Assembly (NCBI RefSeq): GCF_017310035.1
Contig: NZ_CP022296.1
Coordinates: 2,852,001 to 2,916,000 of the forward strand
DNA: 64,000 nucleotides
DNA from: Nocardioides sp. S5
GTDB taxonomy: Bacteria; Actinomycetota; Actinomycetes; Propionibacteriales; Nocardioidaceae
Direction of reading: 5' to 3'
Shown here: positions 9,791 through 18,136 of the stretch, one piece after another
Position numbering within the stretch: position 1 is the first letter of the stretch
Layout of the letters: each line of letters opens with the position of its first letter
Notes under the pieces: model-generated
What the model was told of the DNA's origin: nothing
What the model saw: the letters and a program-made list of their open reading frames with translations, nothing else
Databases searched by the model: none
Made by a program: the position numbers and the translations under genes

Positions 9791-10797
9791 TCGGCTACTA
9801 CGTCCACCACCACGGCACGGGCCACCTGCACCGGGCGCTGACCGTCGCGCCCCACCTCCCGGGCCCGGTCACCGGCCTCTCGTCGCTCCCCCGCCCCGGG
9901 GCGTGGACCGGCCCGTGGGTGCAGCTGCCGCGTGACGACGAGGGGGCGGCGTACGACGACGCGGACGTCACGTCGAGCGGGCTGCTGCACTGGGTGCCCC
10001 GACAGGACGCCGGCCTGCGGCACCGCATGGCGGCCGTCTCCGCGTGGATCGAGCAGCACGAGCCCGCCGCGGTGGTCGTCGACCAGTCGGTCGAGGTGTG
10101 CCTGCTGGTGCGCCTGCACGGCGTGCCGGTCGTGGCGCTCACCGCTCCCGGGCGGCGGACCGACCCGCCCCACCTGCTCGGCTTCGGCGCCGCCGACGCG
10201 CTCGTCGGCCCGTGGCCCGCGGGCTGGACCGACCGGCTGCTGCCGGGCCTCCCGGGCATCCACGCCGACCGCTTCCAGGCCGTCGGTGCCGTCTCCCGCT
10301 TCCCCGTGGCGCCGCGGCACGTCCCGGCACACCGCGCCCGGCCGCACGTCGTGCTCCTGGCCGGCACCGGCGGCGACGGATTCACCCGCGAGTCGATCGC
10401 ACGGGCGCAGGAGCAGACGCCCGACTGGGACTGGAGCGTGCTCAGCCGCACCCTCGGCAGCTGGCACGCCGACCCGGCGGCCGTGGTCGCCGACGCCGAC
10501 GTCGTGGTGCTCCACCCGGGCCAGAACGCGCTCGCGGAGGTCGCCTCGCTGCGCGTCCCCGCGGTCGTGGTGCCGGCCCAACGCCCCTTCGACGAGCAGC
10601 ACGTGACCGCAGCCGCCCTGGCCGACGGGTGGCCGGCCGTCGTGCTCGACACCGTTCCCGACCTGGGGTGGCGCGACCTGCTCCACGAGGCGCTCCTCCT
10701 CGACGGCGAGGGCTGGTCCCGGTGGTGCGACGGCGACGCTCCGCGGCGCATCGCTGCGGTCGTCGAGCAGGTCGCCTCGCGCGGGTCCGCGGCATGA
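9787..10797 (+). CDS. Glycosyltransferase, MurG/GT28-like
   Basis: 336 aa, GTG start within a GTGA overlap. The N-terminus [18 protein letters not shown] has the G-x-GH-x-x-R loop of MurG-like enzymes. The C-terminal part has VVLLAGTGGDGF and VVVLHPGQNALAEVASLRVPAVVVPAQRPFDEQ, equivalent to the GT28 donor site (normally a GG-x-x-T/S-x-x-E pattern with a Q/N pair). Third gene in the coupled set. Its divergence from true MurG and the context suggest a dedicated glycoconjugate enzyme rather than cell-wall lipid II synthesis. Confidence 0.75.
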   Translation: MIGYYVHHHGTGHLHRALTVAPHLPGPVTGLSSLPRPGAWTGPWVQLPRDDEGAAYDDADVTSSGLLHWVPRQDAGLRHRMAAVSAWIEQHEPAAVVVDQSVEVCLLVRLHGVPVVALTAPGRRTDPPHLLGFGAADALVGPWPAGWTDRLLPGLPGIHADRFQAVGAVSRFPVAPRHVPAHRARPHVVLLAGTGGDGFTRESIARAQEQTPDWDWSVLSRTLGSWHADPAAVVADADVVVLHPGQNALAEVASLRVPAVVVPAQRPFDEQHVTAAALADGWPAVVLDTVPDLGWRDLLHEALLLDGEGWSRWCDGDAPRRIAAVVEQVASRGSAA

Positions 10798-11615
10798 GCG
10801 CCACCGCGGTGGTCACGGTGGTGCACCGCCGCAGCGAGCACCTCGCCCGTCAGCGCGAGTCGCTCGCCGCGTCGAGCACCGACGCCTTCGACCACGTCGT
10901 CGTCGCGATGGACGACCCCGCGCTCGAGGCCTCCGGCGTGGCAGCAGCCGCCCTGCCCCGCGCCCCCCTCGGCCTCCCGCTCGCCGCGGCCCGCAACCGT
11001 GGCGCGGAGGTGGCCCTCGCCCACGGCGCGCGCACCCTGGTGTTCCTCGACGTCGACTGCCTGGCGGACGCCGACCTCGTCGGCGCCTATGCCGAGGTCG
11101 TCGCCGACGAGCCGGGCACTGTGTGGTCCGGACCGGTCACCTACCTCGACCCGCCGCCTCCCGGCGGCTACGACCTGTCCGCCCTGCGCGAGCTCGACGC
11201 ACCCCACCCCGCACGACCGGCGCCGGCACCGGGCCGATGCGAGCCGGGCGCCGACCCCGACCTCTTCTGGTCGCTGTCCTTCGCCTGCTCGGACGACGCG
11301 TGGCGTCGCACCGGCGGCTTCTGCGAGGACTACGTCGGCTACGGCGGCGAGGACACCGACTTCGCACGCGTGGCACTGGTTGCCGGCCTCGACCTCGGCT
11401 GGGTGGGGGCGGCCCGCGCCTTCCACCAGTGGCACCCGGTCTCCCGGCCGCCGGTCGAGCACGTCGCCGACATCGTCCGCAACGCCCGGATCTTCCACGA
11501 TCGGTGGGGCGAGTGGCCGATGCTGGGGTGGCTGGAGGCCTTCGAGGAGCGCGGGCTGGTGCGCCGCACCCGCACGGGCGGCTGGGCACTCGTCGGACGG
11601 TCCGCGGACGAATAG
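10794..11615 (+). CDS. Glycosyltransferase, GT2/GT-A with galactosyltransferase-type C-terminus
   Basis: 273 aa, ATGA overlap with the previous gene. GT-A fold: AVVTVVHRRSEHLARQRESL, LPLAAARNRGAEVAL, then FLDVDC as the DxD-type metal site. The C-terminal FCEDYVGYGGEDTDFARVAL matches the GT7-like catalytic block (GW/GG..EDxD) of chondroitin and galactosyltransferases. Last of the four coupled glycosyltransferases, 28 bp before a P450 gene. Confidence 0.8.
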   Translation: MSATAVVTVVHRRSEHLARQRESLAASSTDAFDHVVVAMDDPALEASGVAAAALPRAPLGLPLAAARNRGAEVALAHGARTLVFLDVDCLADADLVGAYAEVVADEPGTVWSGPVTYLDPPPPGGYDLSALRELDAPHPARPAPAPGRCEPGADPDLFWSLSFACSDDAWRRTGGFCEDYVGYGGEDTDFARVALVAGLDLGWVGAARAFHQWHPVSRPPVEHVADIVRNARIFHDRWGEWPMLGWLEAFEERGLVRRTRTGGWALVGRSADE

Positions 11616-11643
11616 TCCCAGCCGTTGTGGGAACGGCTCCTGC

Positions 11644-12891
11644 ATGCGTGACGACCTCGCTGTCCTGCTCCTGCGTCACGGGTACGACGCCCTGCCGCTG
11701 GCCCGTTCGCGGCACGAGGGGGGCGACGCCTTCGAGGCCCGCATGCTCGGCCGGCGCACGCTCGTGGTCCGCGGTGAGGAGGGGGCGCGGATGTTCTACG
11801 ACGAGTCACGGATGCGCCGTCGTCGTGCCGTCCCGCCGCCGCTGGCGCACCTGCTCTTCGGCCGAGGCGCCGTGCACGGCCTCGACGGTGAGGAGCACCG
11901 AGTGCGCAAGCAGGTGTTCCTCGACCTGCTGCACGACGAGGCCGTGGCCGACCTGGCCCGTCGCGTGGACCACAGGCTCGACGAGGCCCTCCGTGCCTGG
12001 GCCCTGGGTCCCGGAGTGCCCCTCCACGAGGGCCTCGTCAGGATCTACGGCACCGCGGTCCTGGAGTGGGCGGGCACCGGCTGTGCAGGGCTCCGCGCCG
12101 AGGAGGTCGCCCAGGACCTGGCGGCCATCGTGGACGGCTTCGGGTTCTCGGGCCGCGCCTACGCGAAGGCCTGGGCTGCCCGCCTGCGGGCGGAGGCCTG
12201 GGCGAGGGACCTGCTGCGGCGCACCCGCGAGGGACGCCACCGCCCGCCCGAGGGCACGGCCGTGCACGCCTTCGCCGTCGGGGCGGGTGCCGACCTCCCG
12301 GTCCGGGTCGCCGCGGTCGAGCTGCTCAACGTGCTCCGCCCCACCGTCGCGGTGAGCTGGCTCGGGACCTTCGCCGCGCTGGCTCTCGCCGAGCACCCCG
12401 GGCACGCCGCACCCCTGCTCGGTCCGGACGCCGACCGGCACCTCGTCGCCTTCGCCCACGAGGTCCGCCGCCGCACACCCTTCGTCCCCGCCCTCACCGC
12501 CCTGTCGACCATGGACTTCCGCTCCGGGCACCACGACGTCCGCAGGGGCGACCGGGTGGTCCTCGACGTCCCGGGGACCGATCACCACCCCGACCAGTGG
12601 ACCCAGGCCGACGAGTTCTGCCCGGCGCGGTTCGTGGGCTCGGACCCCGACCCGTTCCGCTTCTTGCCGCAGGGAGGTGGAGGGCCCCTCGGTCACCGGT
12701 GCCCGGGTGAGGACGTCACCACCGCGCTCCTCGTCGTCACCCTCCGCCACCTCTCCCGGGCGCGCTTCACGCTCACGTCGCCCGACGTGCGCACCGACCG
12801 GATGCCGACCCTTCCGCGCGCCGGGCTGGTGCTGACCGACGTGTCACCGGGAGAGGCGGACGGCACCGGACCCTTCGTCCCGGCGGGTTGA
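11644..12891 (+). CDS. CYP152-like cytochrome P450 (fatty-acid peroxygenase type)
   Basis: 415 aa. The heme ligand loop is FLPQGGG..GHRCPGED with the Cys thiolate. The I-helix region reads ELLNVLRPTVAVSW, where the usual acid-alcohol pair is replaced by Arg-Pro, the hallmark of CYP152 peroxygenases (BS-beta, SP-alpha, OleT), which use H2O2 and anchor the fatty-acid carboxylate on that Arg. So hydroxylation or decarboxylation of a fatty acid is the family expectation. It follows four glycosyltransferase genes, suggesting a hydroxy-fatty-acid glycolipid; that link is inference. Confidence 0.82.
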   Translation: MRDDLAVLLLRHGYDALPLARSRHEGGDAFEARMLGRRTLVVRGEEGARMFYDESRMRRRRAVPPPLAHLLFGRGAVHGLDGEEHRVRKQVFLDLLHDEAVADLARRVDHRLDEALRAWALGPGVPLHEGLVRIYGTAVLEWAGTGCAGLRAEEVAQDLAAIVDGFGFSGRAYAKAWAARLRAEAWARDLLRRTREGRHRPPEGTAVHAFAVGAGADLPVRVAAVELLNVLRPTVAVSWLGTFAALALAEHPGHAAPLLGPDADRHLVAFAHEVRRRTPFVPALTALSTMDFRSGHHDVRRGDRVVLDVPGTDHHPDQWTQADEFCPARFVGSDPDPFRFLPQGGGGPLGHRCPGEDVTTALLVVTLRHLSRARFTLTSPDVRTDRMPTLPRAGLVLTDVSPGEADGTGPFVPAG

Positions 12892-12892
12892 T

Positions 12893-13837
12893 TCACGCAC
12901 CCGACGCGACACGGCGGCGTACGGCCTCGACCAGGTTGGCACCCACCCCGACCAGCGCGTTGCCGTAGTCACCGCGCAGCCGGTCGAGCTCCTGGCGCGG
13001 CGCCAGCACGTTGCCGGGACCGTGCACGACGGGCGCCACCAGGTCCTGGGCGACCACCTTGAACAGCGGCCCCACGAGCCGGTCGTACGCCCACGGCAGC
13101 ACGGTGAACCCGAAGCGGATCACGACGTTGGACAGACCGACCTGACCGCCCCGCCACGGGTGGTCGGCGACGGTCAGCACGCGGTCCGCCACGCGCTCCG
13201 GCGGGTCGACCGGGAAGGGCGGACGCCCCACCGAGTCGCCGTACGTCGCCGCCTGGCGGTAGATCGGCGTGTCCACGCCGCCGGGGGCGACGTAGCCGAT
13301 CCGCACGCGGGGGACGTCGCGGTTGTCGACGCGGAGCTGGCGCACGAGGGCGCGCACGCCCCACTTGCTCAGCACGTACGCCGCCATGTCCGGCACCGCG
13401 ATGTGGCCGATCAGCGAGCCGACCAGCACCAGGCTGCCCTCGCGCTGGTCACGCAGCACGGGCAGCACGTGGCGGGCGAGGTTGACCGGTCCGTTGAGGT
13501 TGGTGGCCAGCACCTGGTCGAAGACCTCGACCGGCACGTCGGGGACGCGGCCGTAGGCCACGACCCCCGCGCAGCTCACCACGACGTCGAGCCGACCGTG
13601 CCGGGCCAGCGCTGCGGCGACGGCGGAGGCGACCTGCGCGTCGTCACTGACGTCCGCCTGCGCCACCTGGGCCGAGGCGGCACCGAGGTCCTCGCAGGCG
13701 AGGGCCACCCGGTCGAGGGCACCGGCTGCACGACCGACCAGCACGACGTGGTCGCCGCGTCGGGCCGCCTGGCGGACGACGGCCTCGCCGATGCCGCTGG
13801 AGGCGCCCGTCACGAGGACGACCCGGGAGGTGCTCAC
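12893..13837 (-). CDS. Short-chain dehydrogenase/reductase
   Basis: 314 aa NAD(P)-dependent oxidoreductase. Cofactor motif TGASSGIG near the N-terminus, ADVSDD adenine-binding segment, CAG strand, catalytic Ser in LVGSLIG and the YVLSK dyad. The C-terminal extension (about 60 aa past the fold) is usual for membrane-associated SDR members. Start GTG 13837 overlaps the stop of the YihY-family gene as GTGA. Substrate unknown. It converges on the P450 gene with a 1-bp gap. Confidence 0.88.
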   Translation of the reverse strand: MSTSRVVLVTGASSGIGEAVVRQAARRGDHVVLVGRAAGALDRVALACEDLGAASAQVAQADVSDDAQVASAVAAALARHGRLDVVVSCAGVVAYGRVPDVPVEVFDQVLATNLNGPVNLARHVLPVLRDQREGSLVLVGSLIGHIAVPDMAAYVLSKWGVRALVRQLRVDNRDVPRVRIGYVAPGGVDTPIYRQAATYGDSVGRPPFPVDPPERVADRVLTVADHPWRGGQVGLSNVVIRFGFTVLPWAYDRLVGPLFKVVAQDLVAPVVHGPGNVLAPRQELDRLRGDYGNALVGVGANLVEAVRRRVASGA

Positions 13838-14919
13838 CGCACCGTCTCGTCGTCGCGCTGGTCCGAGCCGGTCTCGGCGTCGGCGTCGGAGCGACGACCC
13901 GCGCTCTCGCGCAGCCGGCGCCCGCGCAGCACGTCCTCGCGGTCCTTCTTCTCCGCCTTGTCGATCTTGCGGGTGTCTCGCGGCGGCAGCTGGATCTCCT
14001 CCTCCGCGGGCATCCCGGCCTGGAGCTCGCGACCGCGCTCGAGCTCGGCGTCGAGCTCGCCGCCGAAGAGGAGCGCGAGGTTGGTGATCCAGAGCCACAG
14101 CAGGAAGACCACGACGCCGGCGAGCGAGCCGTAGGTCTTGTCGTAGGAGCTGAAGTTGGCGACGTAGAAGCCGAAGCCCACCGACGCGGCGACCCACACG
14201 AGGATGGCGACCGCGGCGCCGACGCTGATCCAGCGGAACTTCGGCTGCTTGACGTTGGGCGTCGACCAGTAGAGCAGCGCGACGAGCAGCATCACCACGA
14301 GCAGCAGCACCGGCCACTTGGCGATGTTCCACACCGTGACGACCGTCGAGCCCAACCCGAGGGCGTCGCCGACAGCCTGTGCCGCCGGTCCGGTCACGAC
14401 GAGGCCCAGCGCCACGACGGCACTGAGGACGACCGACACCAGGGTGACGAGGAGCATCGCCGGGCGCAGCTTCCAGAACGGGCGGCCCTCCCTGATCTCG
14501 TAGATCCGGTTCATCCCGCGGCCGAAGGCGCCGACGTAGCCCGACGCGGACCACAGCGCGACCGCGAGGCCCACGACCAGGCCGAGCCCGGCGGCCGAGG
14601 TCTGGCTCAGCTCCACCAGCGTGGGCTCGAGGACCTCGGCGGCACCGCTCGCCCCGACGTCGCGCAGCACCTGCAGGAGCGCGTCGACCGTGGCGCGGCC
14701 GTCGCCGACCAGGCCCACGAGCGACAGCATCGCGACTGCGGCGGGGAACATCGCGAGCACGGCGTAGTAGGTCAGCGCGGCGGCGAGGTCGGTGCACTGG
14801 TCGTCGGAGAACTCCCGCCACGTCTTGCGCAGGACATAGGTCCACGACGGCTTCGTGAGCTCGGTCGGCGAGTCGGGCTTGTCGGTGTGGTCGTGAGTGC
14901 GCTCAGAGGTGCGGTGCAT
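13834..14919 (-). CDS. YihY/BrkB-family inner membrane protein
   Basis: 361 aa with six hydrophobic helices. Family marks: DLAAALTYYAVLAMFPAAVAMLSL near the N-terminus, ALWSASGYVGAFGRGMNRIYE, KTYGSLAGVVVFLLWLWITNLALLFGGELDAELER. The soluble C-terminal tail is highly charged. Once annotated as ribonuclease BN by error; the function of this family is unknown. First gene of a two-gene leftward operon with the SDR. Confidence 0.9.
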   Translation of the reverse strand: MHRTSERTHDHTDKPDSPTELTKPSWTYVLRKTWREFSDDQCTDLAAALTYYAVLAMFPAAVAMLSLVGLVGDGRATVDALLQVLRDVGASGAAEVLEPTLVELSQTSAAGLGLVVGLAVALWSASGYVGAFGRGMNRIYEIREGRPFWKLRPAMLLVTLVSVVLSAVVALGLVVTGPAAQAVGDALGLGSTVVTVWNIAKWPVLLLVVMLLVALLYWSTPNVKQPKFRWISVGAAVAILVWVAASVGFGFYVANFSSYDKTYGSLAGVVVFLLWLWITNLALLFGGELDAELERGRELQAGMPAEEEIQLPPRDTRKIDKAEKKDREDVLRGRRLRESAGRRSDADAETGSDQRDDETVR

Positions 14920-15004
14920 GGCTCCCCGTACCCAGCCGACGCGCGTTCACCCCCTCCCCCCGGGCGGTGCAGCGCGGACGCGCGCGTGCCTAGCGTGGTC
15001 GGTG

Positions 15005-15490
15005 ATGCAGACCTTCCTGCCCTACCCCGACTTCGCACGGTCGGCCGCCGTGCTCGACCCCAGGCGACTGGGCAAGCAGCGCGTGGAGTGCCTCCAGGTG
15101 GTCCGGGGCCTCACCGTCCCCGGCTACGGCTGGCGCCACCACCCCGCCGTACGGATGTGGCGCGGGAACCTCGAGGCGCTCGGACGCTACGCCCTCGCGT
15201 GCTGCGAGGTGTGGACCGGTCGCGGCCACGACGACACCTGCGCCGCCACCCTCGTGGTCGACCTCCGGGCGGCCGGTGTCACCGCCATCCGGAGCCAGGA
15301 CGAGCTCGCGGCGACAGGCGACCTGCCCTGGTGGCTGGGGCACGACGACTTCCACCGCGCGCACCAGTCGGCGCTGGTGCGCAAGGACCCGAGGCACTAC
15401 GGCCCACTCTTCCCGGGGGTGCCCGACGACCTCCCCTACGTCTGGCCACTTCCCGACCCGCCGGAGGAGCCGGGCAGCAACCGGTCCTGA
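15005..15490 (+). CDS. MSMEG_6728-type pyrimidine-dimer-glycosylase-like protein
   Basis: 161 aa. It begins MQTFLPYPDFARSAAVLDPRRLGKQRVE, the hallmark of the Pyr_excise-like family related to T4 endonuclease V, followed by a HHPAVRMWRG block and KDPRHYGPLFPG. A role in removing UV photoproducts is the family inference and not proven for actinobacterial members. ATG 15005 is chosen over the upstream ATG 14897 because conserved sequence starts there. Divergent from the yihY gene; its stop lies 6 bp from the convergent HAD gene. Confidence 0.8.
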   Translation: MQTFLPYPDFARSAAVLDPRRLGKQRVECLQVVRGLTVPGYGWRHHPAVRMWRGNLEALGRYALACCEVWTGRGHDDTCAATLVVDLRAAGVTAIRSQDELAATGDLPWWLGHDDFHRAHQSALVRKDPRHYGPLFPGVPDDLPYVWPLPDPPEEPGSNRS

Positions 15491-15495
15491 GCCCG

Positions 15496-16110
15496 TCAGT
15501 CCTCAGCCATCTCGACCAGTATCCGCTCCATCGCCGCGATCGACGTGGCGGTGTCGCGGTGGAGGACGGCGTGCCAGCCGGCACGCCGCGCGGCGTCGAC
15601 GTTGGCCTCGACGTCGTCGAGGAACAGCACCTCGTGCGGCTCGACGCCGAGACGGCGGGCGGCGAGCTCGTACGCCGCGGGGTCGGGCTTGGCCACGCCC
15701 ACCTCGTGGCTGTAGACGATGTCGTCGGTGACGTCCTCGAACCCGTGGTGGCGCTCGCGCTCGCGGGCGCCGGGACCGGAGTTGGACAGGATCGCGGTGA
15801 GCCGGTCGGGGCGCTGTGCGGCGAACCAGTCGAGCAGCGGACGGTCGAGGGTGCCGACGTACCACCGCCAGTAGTCCTCGACGAGCCCGTCGACCTGGTC
15901 GTCGTCGAGCCCGAGCGCCCGCTGCCACTCGGCCCGGACCTCGTCCTCGGTGACCTCACCGAGCATCGCGTCACCCGGCAGGGCGGCCAGACCGCCGGCG
16001 ATGCTGCCGGGAGCCAGGCCCAGCCGGACCTCGGCGGGCCGAGGGAACACCTCGTCGTCGACGACCTCGAGGACTCCCCCGATGTCGAGCACCACTGCCC
16101 TGATGGTCAC
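15496..16110 (-). CDS. HAD-family hydrolase
   Basis: 204 aa HAD subfamily IA phosphatase-like protein. Motif I is VVLDIGGVLE (nucleophile Asp; second Asp of DxD replaced by Gly, as in several DIGGVL members), motif II in AILSNSG, motif III Lys in VAKPDPAAY, motif IV FLDDVEANVDAA. The alpha-helical cap lies between. Start GTG 16110, with GGGG-rich sequence upstream, in place of the longer frame from 16425. It follows the MerR gene by 17 bp. Substrate unknown. Confidence 0.85.
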   Translation of the reverse strand: MTIRAVVLDIGGVLEVVDDEVFPRPAEVRLGLAPGSIAGGLAALPGDAMLGEVTEDEVRAEWQRALGLDDDQVDGLVEDYWRWYVGTLDRPLLDWFAAQRPDRLTAILSNSGPGARERERHHGFEDVTDDIVYSHEVGVAKPDPAAYELAARRLGVEPHEVLFLDDVEANVDAARRAGWHAVLHRDTATSIAAMERILVEMAED

Positions 16111-16127
16111 CTCGACCCCCGTCCGTC

Positions 16128-17009
16128 TCACCGCGTCGCGTCCAGGTAGGTGATCATCCGCTCGAAGAGCTGGGAGGCGCGACGCAGGTCCTCCGAGGCG
16201 GGCGGCGGCTCGTCGTCGGTGAGCTGCGGACCGGGCGGCCGCCAGCCGGGCCGGTAGCCGTCGGCCAGCTCCGAGCACACGCGGCTCGCGTCGCGCACCA
16301 CGCGCGGGTCGAGGGACCACACGGCCTCGAACGTGCGCTCGGAGGCCCCCGCGCCGGAGCGTCCGGGGAGCTCGACGGCGGCCAGGCACGCGGGGAGGTC
16401 GCCGGCGTCGCAGACGACCAGCCACTCCCGGTTCAGCGCAGCGTCGACGGGCAGGCCCACCTCGACGGGCGCGCCGTCGGACATGGGCGCGGGGTCAGGG
16501 AGGTCGGCGAAGACCACGGTGCGTCGCGACGTGCGCGCCAGCTCCCGCCAGCGGTCGAGGGATCCGCGCAGGTGGCTCTCGCGCTGGAACCCGCCGAAGA
16601 GCAGCGGATGTGCGGCGCGGGCGCAGCACTCGTCCTCCACGGCGTGGCTCATCGCCAGCAGGGTGCGGCGCGAGAGCACCTGGGGCACCAGCTCGGGGTG
16701 GTTCCTGCGCAGCTCGGCGAAGACCGAACCCGATCGCACCCCAGCCGTCGCCGCCCGCTCGATGGCGGCGGTGAGCGAGAGGCCGCCACGACGGCGCTCG
16801 AGCACCGCCCGCACCGCGTCGACATCGGACCCGTCGTAGCGGCGGTGCCCGCCGTCCTGGCGTCGGGGCCGCGGAAATCCGTGGCGTGACTCCCAGCTGC
16901 GGATCGTCGCGATGGGTACACCCGTCCTGCGGGAGAGCTCGCCGATCGACAGCTCGTCGCTGGACGACGTGGACCTGGGGTGCGGCGAGGTGGGATGCTG
17001 GTGTGCCAT
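16128..17009 (-). CDS. MerR-family regulator with DICT sensory domain
   Basis: 293 aa. The N-terminal MerR winged helix is clear: LSIGELSRRTGVPIATIRSWESRHGFPRP, then DGGHRRYDGSDV. The rest matches the DICT domain (RRTLLAMSHAVEDECCARA, FGGFQRE), a sensory fold often attached to light-signalling proteins and MerR regulators. It is divergent from the carotenoid operon across only 83 bp, so I infer it controls crt expression, in the manner of other MerR regulators of carotenogenesis. GGAGG lies only 1 nt before ATG 17009, so translation may begin at a later codon. Confidence 0.85.
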   Translation of the reverse strand: MAHQHPTSPHPRSTSSSDELSIGELSRRTGVPIATIRSWESRHGFPRPRRQDGGHRRYDGSDVDAVRAVLERRRGGLSLTAAIERAATAGVRSGSVFAELRRNHPELVPQVLSRRTLLAMSHAVEDECCARAAHPLLFGGFQRESHLRGSLDRWRELARTSRRTVVFADLPDPAPMSDGAPVEVGLPVDAALNREWLVVCDAGDLPACLAAVELPGRSGAGASERTFEAVWSLDPRVVRDASRVCSELADGYRPGWRPPGPQLTDDEPPPASEDLRRASQLFERMITYLDATR

Positions 17010-17092
17010 TCCTCCACCTCTCGCCTAGATTTCCTTGGAAGTGTTGCATAGGTTTTGGGAGCGGTGGGTTGAGCGGCACATGGAGGGCACCG
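17010..17092. promoter_or_regulatory. Divergent merR/crtE promoter region
   Basis: Only 83 bp separate the two start codons, and it is noticeably AT-richer than its flanks. It contains TTCCTTGGAA (inverted TTCC/GGAA, about 17031-17040) and TTGCATAGGTTTT further right. Promoter boxes for each direction cannot be assigned with confidence. GGAGG at 17082-17086 lies 6 nt before the crtE ATG. Confidence 0.45.
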
Positions 17093-18136
17093 ATGAGGGC
17101 GACCGGTTGTGACGAGGCACTCGCGAGGCTGCTGGACCAGGGACGCGTGCGGGCGAGCGCCATCGACCCCCACCACGCGGCGCTCTGGGACGCGCTGGCC
17201 GCGGCCACCGAGGACGGCAAGCGGCTGCGTCCCCGGCTGGTCGTCGCGACGCACGACGCGCTCGGCGGGGGCCTGCACCTGGCCGCCGCCGAGGTGGGCG
17301 CCGCCGTCGAGCTGCTCCACACTGCGTTCGTCATCCACGACGACGTCATCGACGACGACCACCTGCGCCGTGGACGGCCCAACGTCAGCGGCACCTTCCG
17401 CGACTCCGCGCACCGCGGTGGTGCCGGTCCCGAGGCGATGGAGGTCTACGGACTCACCGCGGCCATCCTGGCCGGCGACCTGGCCCTCGCCGCCTCCGTC
17501 CGTGCCGTGGCGACCTGCGGCGCCCCGCCCGACGTCGTGCACTGCCTGCTCGACCTCTTCGACGTCGCCCTCCACACGACCGCGTCGGGCGAGCTGGCAG
17601 ACGTGCGCCTCACGATGGCGCACCACGAGGTCTCCCTCGCCGAGAGCCTGGCGATGGAGGAGCAGAAGACCAGCGCCTACTCCTTCTCCCTCCCGCTCCA
17701 GGCGGGCGCCGTCCTGGCCGGTGCTGCAGAGCCCGTGGTCGCCCGGCTCGGCGAGGCCGGCCGGTCGATGGGCCTGGCCTTCCAGCTGGTCGACGACCTG
17801 ATCGGCGTCTTCGGCGACCCGGCGCGCTCGGGCAAGAGCACGACCAGCGACCTGCGGGCGGGCAAGCAGACGCCCCTGCTCGTCCACGCGCGCACGACCA
17901 CGGAGTGGGAGCAGGTGCGCCAGCTCGTCGGGCGCGACCTCGACGACGACGACCTCGCCCGGGTGCGCGAGCTCCTCACCACCTCGGGGTCCCGCGCGTT
18001 CGTCGAGGACCTCGCTGCGCAGCACCTCGCATCGGCGCGCGCCATGGTCGACGAGGCCGGGGTCCCGGTCGAGCTGCTCGACGACCTCGAGGCCTCCACC
18101 TCGGTCCTCGTCGGCGCGCGCGAGGCGGCGGCATGA
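17093..18136 (+). CDS. crtE: Geranylgeranyl diphosphate synthase-like polyprenyl synthetase
   Basis: 347 aa. It condenses IPP with allylic diphosphates, giving the C20 precursor of the pathway. First Asp-rich motif IHDDVIDDD, second LVDDLIGVFGD, with GKRLRPRL and GKQTPLL lysines for diphosphate binding. Start ATG 17093 has GGAGG 6 nt upstream; the in-frame extension to 16886 is antisense to the merR gene. First gene of a 15-gene operon that ends at idi (30,469). Its TGA overlaps the crtB ATG. Confidence 0.92.
   Translation: MRATGCDEALARLLDQGRVRASAIDPHHAALWDALAAATEDGKRLRPRLVVATHDALGGGLHLAAAEVGAAVELLHTAFVIHDDVIDDDHLRRGRPNVSGTFRDSAHRGGAGPEAMEVYGLTAAILAGDLALAASVRAVATCGAPPDVVHCLLDLFDVALHTTASGELADVRLTMAHHEVSLAESLAMEEQKTSAYSFSLPLQAGAVLAGAAEPVVARLGEAGRSMGLAFQLVDDLIGVFGDPARSGKSTTSDLRAGKQTPLLVHARTTTEWEQVRQLVGRDLDDDDLARVRELLTTSGSRAFVEDLAAQHLASARAMVDEAGVPVELLDDLEASTSVLVGAREAAA

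Noticed and set aside
13022..14134. Rightward 370-aa frame over the SDR and YihY genes
   Set aside because: Shadow of two well-supported leftward genes; His/Val/Arg-rich composition is typical of antisense frames in high-GC DNA.
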